This document shows, one piece after another, positions 6,562-10,565 of a stretch of DNA of 10,565 nucleotides. Each line of letters opens with the position of its first letter. Within the stretch, counting starts at the first letter, position 1. A program made the translations under genes and the position numbers. The stretch is taken from assembly GCF_000497445.1 (NCBI RefSeq), contig NZ_CM002285.1, forward strand, positions 5,383,207 through 5,393,771, in the 5' to 3' direction. The notes under the pieces are model-generated. The model was not told the origin of the DNA, searched no databases, and was given only the letters and a program-made list of their open reading frames with translations. The DNA comes from Streptomyces roseochromogenus subsp. oscitans DS 12.976. GTDB taxonomy: Bacteria > Actinomycetota > Actinomycetes > Streptomycetales > Streptomycetaceae.

Positions 6562-8841
6562 TCACACGAACAACGGAATGGGGTTGAGGTCGCCGTAGCG
6601 CGTAGCGCGCGTGATGCGGCCGAGTGTCACCGGGATGTCGAAGAGGCGGCCGGGCGCGAACCTGGCCCAGAAGTGACGCATACCGGGAACGATCACCTTC
6701 ACCACAGGAAGCCGCACGTCAGGCCGAGTCTGATCGAGGACCAGCAGCTCCATGCCACGCTCCCGCACCAGACTCTCGGCCACGGTGAGGTCGCCGAGCA
6801 GATCCTCGCGTGGTTCGCACACGTAACTCGCGGGCGTAAGTGGCGACTCGGCCGAGTCCGGTACGAGATATGGCTGATTCCGGGTAGTCGCTTCTGTCCA
6901 CCAGGAGGCCAGCTCCGGATGGACGGAGGCGAACTCGGTGTCCGCTTCCGCTTCCACGTCCGGCGGTGGCAGCAGCTGCGCCATCTCGGTCACCGCGCGG
7001 CGCAGCGCCGTACGCGGGTCGAAATGGGCGCCGAACCCGAGGCAAATGCGCTGTGACGTCGCGTCCTTGTGGCAGGAGACGGCGGCCATGACGGGGATGC
7101 CGAAGTCCGTGGTCAGGTCCAGCACCCACACATCGCGCCGCAACCTGCCGTAGGCGGAGCGGACGTCAGCGAGCCAGGGCTCGTCGAAGGCATCCAGATC
7201 GACGCCCGGCTGCCGGGTGCGGTTGTACCACCACAGGCCCACCGCGTCACGTTCGACCACTTCGAGGAATCCCTGCAGCGTCGCGTCCTCCAGACTGCTG
7301 CCGGCCGCGTTGCCGTTGGAATCCGCCCAGATCGGTGACGGCCGCCGGCCGGGGCCGGAACCGAAGTAGAGCATCGACGTGGGGAGCAGACGGTGGGCGC
7401 CCGCGGTCATCGACCACACCGGGGTCCATTCCGTCGGGGCGTGCGGGTCGAAGGGCGGCGGAACCTGCTGGAACGCGGCGCCAGAGCGGTTCCAGCTGTC
7501 CCGCTCGGCGAACTGCCGGTCGGCGTACAGCTGGCACGTGTTGGGGTGCAGCGCGCTCTCGCCGAGTCCGGCGAGCGTGTCGAGCACGACCGGCTCGTCC
7601 CCCTGGCGGGTCGCGCTGTAGCGCTCGACCGCCTCACACAGCGCGCCGACCTCGGCCTCCAACGGTGTGGTTCCCTTGCCGCCGCTGTAGCTGCGCAGCC
7701 CGTGACGCAACCCCGCGAGCGAGTCGGCGCGCAGCGCGGGATTGCGCCCGGAGACGTATCGGTTGAGACCTTGCGGGGTGCCCGGGGCCGGCCGCAACTC
7801 CGGCACCACACCGGTCAGGGGGTCGACGAGGTGCCGGTAGCGGTGCAGTACCGTTTCTGCGGACAGGGCCCGGTGACCGCCGCCGGCCGTGGCCGACTTC
7901 AGCCGGGAGACGAAGGACACCGGGCGCCGTACGGTCGCCGCGACCAGACCACGGTCGCCGCACTCGGGGCACTGGGGGCGCCGGGTCACCGGGTGGTGGC
8001 GCGTGCGCAGGGTGCGGGTGTCCAGAGTGCACAGGGCGGCCTGCTCGGCGTAGCGCATCCCGGCGACCCACTTCGCCGTCTCCAGGACGGCGCTCTGGAG
8101 CCCCAGAGCGCGTACGGAAGCGACGTAGGCCCGCGGGAGCGGCACCGGACCGGGCAGCCCGAGTACTCGCTGCACCGGCGCCTGAGTGGCGCGGTGCCCG
8201 CGCAGCCGGTACGCGAGGCACGACCAGCATGCCTGGCCGGGCATCCCGAACACAGGACCCACCCAGGCCTCGACGCCGTACGGCTTGGCGAGCAGCCAGG
8301 GCCGGTCGGCGGCCCGGTGCCGGGCGTCCACCTCGGCCAGCGACGGGTCCAGGTAGTCGTCGCAGACGACCAGCGTGAACGCGGCGGACGCGTCATCGTC
8401 GGCCAGGGTGAGACCGGAGGCGAGGCACTCCTCGCGAATGGTGTCCGGGTCCGTCCGGCCCAGCACCAGGACCTGCACCTGGGTTCCGCGCAGGGCTGCC
8501 TGGGCGCCTGCGCCGCTCAGTCCCGCGAGTTCCCAGTACGCCTCGGCGGCAGCATCCGACGACGGGACGCGGTAGCCGATGAGCTGGGCCTGGGCGAGCG
8601 CGGCGATCGTCCGGCCCGCCGCCGTGGCGCCCAGCAGTGTCGCGGCCTCCTCCAGGACGGCCTCCAGGGTCCGGGTCCCGTCGAGCAACGGGGCGAGGAT
8701 CTCCACGTCCGGGCCGTGCAGGGCGGTCGTGCCGTGCTCCGACAGCAGATACACGGCCTCACCGCCGACCACCTCGACGCGCAGGTGGGGCTTGAACCCC
8801 ACCTGCGGTGCCACACGGGGCATCGTGCCGGATCTGCTCAT
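6562..8841 (-). CDS. Fused TOMM cyclodehydratase: leader-binding/ThiF-like domain plus YcaO, 759 aa
   Basis: The enzyme binds a ribosomal precursor through its N-terminal part and uses ATP to cyclise Cys/Ser/Thr to azolines. Residues about 10-90 look like the winged-helix precursor recognition element (VEVVGGEAVYLLSEHGT, then a helical stretch). About 90-300 is the degenerate E1/ThiF-like scaffold with a CxxC pair at 205/208 and a second at 291/294, a typical structural zinc site. About 320-759 is the YcaO domain with the ATP/Mg motifs GGKGTTPLEAEVGALCEAVE (387-406) and SLEDATLQGFLEVVERDA (516-533). The C-terminus NPIPLFV resembles the Pro-rich tail of azoline-forming YcaOs. This C-D fusion belongs to the SagC/SagD-type cyclodehydratases (TIGR03882/TIGR03604-like by recollection). 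ATG 8841 overlaps the precursor stop (ATGA) without a good Shine-Dalgarno of its own; a GTG at 8847 would add two residues. No TfuA partner is seen, so thioamide formation is less likely. Confidence 0.93.
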   Translation of the reverse strand: MSRSGTMPRVAPQVGFKPHLRVEVVGGEAVYLLSEHGTTALHGPDVEILAPLLDGTRTLEAVLEEAATLLGATAAGRTIAALAQAQLIGYRVPSSDAAAEAYWELAGLSGAGAQAALRGTQVQVLVLGRTDPDTIREECLASGLTLADDDASAAFTLVVCDDYLDPSLAEVDARHRAADRPWLLAKPYGVEAWVGPVFGMPGQACWSCLAYRLRGHRATQAPVQRVLGLPGPVPLPRAYVASVRALGLQSAVLETAKWVAGMRYAEQAALCTLDTRTLRTRHHPVTRRPQCPECGDRGLVAATVRRPVSFVSRLKSATAGGGHRALSAETVLHRYRHLVDPLTGVVPELRPAPGTPQGLNRYVSGRNPALRADSLAGLRHGLRSYSGGKGTTPLEAEVGALCEAVERYSATRQGDEPVVLDTLAGLGESALHPNTCQLYADRQFAERDSWNRSGAAFQQVPPPFDPHAPTEWTPVWSMTAGAHRLLPTSMLYFGSGPGRRPSPIWADSNGNAAGSSLEDATLQGFLEVVERDAVGLWWYNRTRQPGVDLDAFDEPWLADVRSAYGRLRRDVWVLDLTTDFGIPVMAAVSCHKDATSQRICLGFGAHFDPRTALRRAVTEMAQLLPPPDVEAEADTEFASVHPELASWWTEATTRNQPYLVPDSAESPLTPASYVCEPREDLLGDLTVAESLVRERGMELLVLDQTRPDVRLPVVKVIVPGMRHFWARFAPGRLFDIPVTLGRITRATRYGDLNPIPLFV
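8838..8841 (-). promoter_or_regulatory. ATGA stop-start overlap coupling precursor and YcaO translation
   Basis: On the minus strand the start ATG (8841-8839) and the precursor stop TGA (8840-8838) share bases. The bases just upstream (CCGGCCCCCGGTGCGC) contain no GGAGG-like site, so YcaO synthesis probably depends on ribosomes finishing the precursor. Confidence 0.75.
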
Positions 8842-9140
8842 GCGCACCGGGGGCCGGAGTGCTCGCCCAGGTACTGGGGCGTGAAGTAGCTGCCCAGGGT
8901 GACGGAGGTGTCCATGCTGTCCAGGTCCTCGATCACCAGCGTCTCGTGGCCGGCCTCGACCAGATACACCGGCTCCGTCGCCGCGACCCCGAACTCCGCG
9001 AGCACCGAGACCGGGTCGGTGAGGTAGCGGGCGGCCAGGTCGGGTTCGAGTCCGGCTCGGGCGGTGAGAAGTGCGATGCCGTGGTCCTGCGCGGACGCTC
9101 CGGCCGGACGGGCCGGGGCGGCTATGGTCAACGTGCTCAT
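8838..9140 (-). CDS. RiPP precursor peptide with NHLP-like leader, 100 aa
   Basis: The start is ATG 9140 with GGAGGG (9150-9145) 4 nt upstream; the frame stays open to 9299, but that part looks like promoter sequence. After a poorly conserved N-terminus, residues about 26-74 resemble the nitrile-hydratase-like leader family: a helical stretch ending in LAARYLTDPVSVLAEFGVA (the DPxxxLxEfGi pattern), then EPVYLVEAGHETLVIEDLD. The peptide ends with TSVTLG and SYFTPQYLGEHSGPRCA. Possible substrates of the YcaO enzyme in the last 23 residues are Thr78, Ser79, Thr81, Ser84, Thr87, Ser95 and Cys99. Cys99 is the only cysteine in the protein and lies next to the C-terminus. There is no Gly-Gly cleavage site, and the leader/core border is unclear (after SMD 75-77 or after LG 82-83). 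Direct ATGA overlap with the cyclodehydratase gene strongly supports a substrate role. The alternative is an uncharacterised NHLP-like accessory protein, which I consider less likely. Confidence 0.82.
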   Translation of the reverse strand: MSTLTIAAPARPAGASAQDHGIALLTARAGLEPDLAARYLTDPVSVLAEFGVAATEPVYLVEAGHETLVIEDLDSMDTSVTLGSYFTPQYLGEHSGPRCA

Positions 9141-9144
9141 GGAA

Positions 9145-9150
9145 CCCTCC
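9145..9150 (-). promoter_or_regulatory. Ribosome binding site of the precursor gene
   Basis: GGAGGG on the minus strand, 4 nt before ATG 9140. It fixes the precursor length at 100 residues against longer in-frame starts, including an ATG at 9158 and a GTG at 9299. Confidence 0.8.
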
Positions 9151-9176
9151 AGAGTCATGAGTGTTGAGAAGCGCTG

Positions 9177-9191
9177 CGAATCGGGAATTCG
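9177..9191. repeat. Inverted repeat CGAAT-N5-ATTCG in precursor 5' leader
   Basis: Perfect 5-bp arms (9177-9181 and 9187-9191) around CGGGA. It lies 37 bp upstream of the precursor start, inside the probable 5' untranslated region, and could be an operator or a weak hairpin. It is short, so chance is possible. Confidence 0.4.
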
Positions 9192-9236
9192 TTCGGCGTC
9201 CCGCGTCACCGAAATTCTGGAGGGCGCTGTTTCAAG

Positions 9237-9307
9237 CCGCACAGTGTGGCCGTCACCATCGCGGTATGACATTTTCATAGGCCTCTTCATGACCCGCACA
9301 CTGTGGC
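9237..9307. promoter_or_regulatory. Candidate operator pair: CCGCACA(G/C)TGTGGC twice, with central TATGA-N5-TCATA
   Basis: The 14-mers at 9237-9250 and 9294-9307 differ in one base (13/14), and each contains a perfect 9-bp odd palindrome CACA-N-TGTG. Their centres (9244 and 9301) are 57 bp apart. A third palindrome, TATGA-N5-TCATA (9265-9279), has its centre at 9272, midway. Position between two divergent genes and internal symmetry suggest binding by a dimeric regulator. The NarL-type response regulator of this operon is the leading candidate; the SARP is an alternative (inference). Confidence 0.6.
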
Positions 9308-9374
9308 TCGAACCCGGCTGCTGCGAAGCTTTTGCCTTGCTCGGGAGGCGGCGACCGCCGGCCCCTCGGCCGAC

Positions 9375-9422
9375 GGCACCGCCCGCGTAAGACGGGGGCG
9401 GGCACCGCCCGCGCGAGACGGG
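9375..9422 (+). repeat. Tandem 22-bp direct repeat before the SARP gene
   Basis: GGCACCGCCCGCG-NN-AGACGGG occurs at 9375-9396 and 9401-9422, 20 of 22 bases identical with a 26-bp period. The second copy runs into the SARP Shine-Dalgarno. Between and within the copies, GCGGGC-ACC-GCCCGC (9398-9412) is a perfect 6-bp stem that could fold in the mRNA just before the ribosome site. Confidence 0.7.
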
Positions 9423-9433
9423 AGAGTGATCAC

Positions 9434-10246
9434 ATGGACATCAAGGTACTGGGTCGGCTCACTGCGGAACTCAACGGCGTGTCGGTGGTGCCTAGTGCCG
9501 CCAAGCCGCGGCAGATTCTCGTCCTGCTCGCCCTGCAGACGGGACGCGTCGTCACCGTGCCGACGCTGATGGAGGAGATCTGGGGCGAGGACATACCCCG
9601 CAGCGCAGCCACCACCCTGCAGACGTACATCCTCCAGCTGAGGCGCAAGATAGCGGCCGCCCTGGAGGGTGACACGAGCCGGCAGCCGAAGGACATCCTC
9701 GTCACCCAGCACGGCGGCTACCTCCTTGAGGTGCAGCCGGGGCAGATCGACGTGCAGGAGTTCGAGCAGCTGTGCGCCTCCGGCCGGGACGCCCACGAGG
9801 CGGCCGACTACCGGACCTCCGCCGAGCTGCTGCGCAGGGCCCTGGACCTGTGGCAGGGGCCGGCGCTCGTGGACGTACCGGTGGGCAGCGTGCTCGAACT
9901 GGAGGCGCTGCGGCTCGAAGAGGACCGGATGGCGGCGCTGGAGCTGCGTATAGAGGCCGATCTGCGCCTTGGACGGCACGCCGAGATCGTGCCCGAACTG
10001 CGGGTGCTGGTGGCCAAGCACCCCATGCACGAGAACTTCTGCGCGCATCTGATGACCGCGCTGCACCGCTCGAACAAGGCCTGGCGGGCGCTGGAGGCGT
10101 ATCAGCGGCTGCGCGGTTCGCTCGTCGAGGAGCTCGGCCTGGAGCCGTCGCCCCGGCTGCAGCGGCTGCACCAGTCGATCCTCTCCGCGGACCCGGCACT
10201 GGACGCCGACCTGCACCACCGGGTCCCCTTCTCCGCGGCGGGCTGA
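9434..10246 (+). CDS. SARP-family transcriptional activator, 270 aa
   Basis: ATG 9434 is chosen because the protein then starts MDIKVLGRLTAELNG, the normal first strand of the domain, and GGGAG lies at 9420-9424; an in-frame ATG at 9332 adds a basic, low-complexity stretch encoded by the control region. Residues about 1-95 are an OmpR-like winged helix (KPRQILVLLALQTGRVVTVPTLMEEIW, TTLQTYILQLRRKI, GGYLL). About 100-250 is the bacterial transcriptional activator domain of TPR-like helices (FEQLCASG, LRRALDLWQGPAL, YQRLRGSLVEELGLEPSPRLQRLHQSIL). The domain order and small size match cluster-specific SARPs of the DnrI/RedD/ActII-ORF4 type, without the ATPase extension of AfsR. It faces away from the precursor operon across a shared control region, so it probably activates the RiPP operon and perhaps the acyl operon. 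SARP targets usually carry direct heptamer repeats; none is obvious here. Confidence 0.94.
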   Translation: MDIKVLGRLTAELNGVSVVPSAAKPRQILVLLALQTGRVVTVPTLMEEIWGEDIPRSAATTLQTYILQLRRKIAAALEGDTSRQPKDILVTQHGGYLLEVQPGQIDVQEFEQLCASGRDAHEAADYRTSAELLRRALDLWQGPALVDVPVGSVLELEALRLEEDRMAALELRIEADLRLGRHAEIVPELRVLVAKHPMHENFCAHLMTALHRSNKAWRALEAYQRLRGSLVEELGLEPSPRLQRLHQSILSADPALDADLHHRVPFSAAG

Positions 10247-10565
10247 ACCGACGACCCCGTCCGCGGCTCCTGCCGGTCGATTCCGCGGCTCCCGTGGGTG
10301 GTCTGCCGGGTCGGTTGCCCCTCCCCGTGGTTGGCTGGGTCCGCCCCCTGCGGTTCCTGTCCGTGGCCGGCGCGGCCGGTGCCGCCCTTCCCGTTTTCGG
10401 TCCGGGTAAGTCGGTTACCCCTTCCGGCGGTCGGCCGAGTTCGCCCGCTCCTCCCGGCGGTCGGTCGAGTCCGCTCGCCCCCCGGCGGTCGGCTCAGTCC
10501 GTCCGTCCCTCCGTGCGGTCGGTCGAGTTCGCCCGCTCCTCCCCGTGGTTGGCCGGGTTCGCCCC
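10247..10565. repeat. 319-bp gene-free stretch with degenerate ~30-bp GC-rich tandem repeats
   Basis: I see no gene after the SARP stop. From about 10310 the sequence is built of degenerate units around G(C/T)GGT(C/T)GG. Anchors lie at 10327, 10427, 10457, 10485, 10515 and 10545, so the steps are 30, 28, 30 and 30 bp in the right part. The units at 10427-10455 and 10515-10543 match in 28 of 29 bases. The 36 bp at 10310 and at 10410 match in 28 positions, so a 100-bp displaced copy exists too. The array continues past the window edge. No clear terminator hairpin with a T-run is visible for the SARP gene. Confidence 0.75.

Larger units (their letters stand above)
9141..9433. promoter_or_regulatory. 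Divergent control region between precursor (minus) and SARP (plus)
   Basis: This 293-bp region has no credible gene and is visibly richer in A/T around 9180-9300 than its surroundings. It should hold the promoters of both transcripts. Contents: an inverted repeat CGAAT-5-ATTCG (9177-9191), two CACA-N-TGTG sites (9240-9248, 9297-9305), an inverted repeat TATGA-5-TCATA (9265-9279) and a 22-bp direct repeat near the SARP start. I could not pick a convincing -35/-10 pair for either strand. A clear SARP heptamer repeat (TCGAG-type at 11-bp steps) was not seen. Confidence 0.7.

Noticed and set aside
6476..6565. Kinase start at GTG 6565, overlapping the YcaO stop as GTGA
   Set aside because: Codons in this stretch lack the G/C third-position bias, the added residues are unlike a membrane segment, and AAGGAGG sits right before ATG 6475.
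6562..8841. YcaO acting in thioamide formation or amidine macrocyclisation
   Set aside because: No TfuA partner is seen, and the protein has the fused leader-binding/ThiF-like half and Pro-containing C-terminus expected of azoline formation. Not strictly excluded.
7393..8889. A 498-codon open frame on the plus strand
   Set aside because: Antisense to the YcaO fusion gene and the end of the precursor; low-complexity product without motifs. The same applies to the plus-strand frame at 4754-6598 opposite the two-component genes.
9141..9299. Longer precursor starting at GTG 9299 or ATG 9158
   Set aside because: The strong GGAGGG site points to ATG 9140, and the added residues coincide with palindromic control sequence.
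1..10246. bldA control through rare TTA codons
   Set aside because: The TAA/TTA triplets I checked by eye fall out of frame or between genes; I found no in-frame TTA, though the scan was manual.
10424..10565. CRISPR array
   Set aside because: Units are contiguous and degenerate, with no constant repeat and unique spacers, and no cas genes are in view.
1..10565. Mobile elements, tRNA or rRNA genes
   Set aside because: No transposase or integrase motifs, no target-site-flanked inverted repeats and no tRNA-like cloverleaf noticed.

Overview
The window looks like a secondary-metabolite region of a Streptomyces-type actinomycete. GC content is very high throughout, codon third positions are strongly G/C, long spurious antisense ORFs abound, and the gene families present (FAAL, SARP, DesK/DesR-like two-component pair, cyclodehydratase fusion) are typical of such clusters. 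The organism is inferred from composition and gene content only.

Left half, plus strand (1-4623): a tight acyl-activation/carrier operon. It starts with the C-terminal part of a fatty acyl-AMP ligase (FAAL; gene enters from the left edge). An acyl-CoA dehydrogenase-like flavoprotein follows (ATGA overlap), then an ACP-acyltransferase didomain protein and a Sfp-type phosphopantetheinyl transferase. Two of these enzymes look altered. The acyltransferase has Gly where the nucleophilic Ser of GHSxGE should be. The dehydrogenase lacks the Glu of the usual C-terminal YEGT-type motif.

Middle to right, minus strand (9140 down to 4561): a RiPP operon. A 100-residue precursor peptide with a nitrile-hydratase-like (NHLP-like) leader and a short Ser/Thr/Cys-bearing tail is followed, with an ATGA overlap, by a 759-residue fused TOMM cyclodehydratase (RRE/ThiF-like part plus YcaO). 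Behind it come a DesK-like membrane histidine kinase and a NarL/DesR-like response regulator. No flavin azoline dehydrogenase, peptidase or exporter is in view. The last 63 bp of the response-regulator gene and of the phosphopantetheinyl-transferase gene overlap tail to tail.

Right end: a 293-bp divergent control region (9141-9433) separates the precursor from a plus-strand SARP activator. It holds a pair of near-identical CACA-N-TGTG palindromes 57 bp apart, a third palindrome midway between them, and a tandem 22-bp repeat next to the SARP start. After the SARP gene, 319 bp without a gene hold degenerate GC-rich repeats of about 30 bp that run off the window.

Working model (inference): the SARP and the two-component pair control one cluster that combines ribosomal azoline peptide chemistry with a FAAL/ACP acyl-loading system. 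This could give an acylated azoline peptide, but two adjacent clusters, with the convergent overlap as the border, cannot be excluded from this window.
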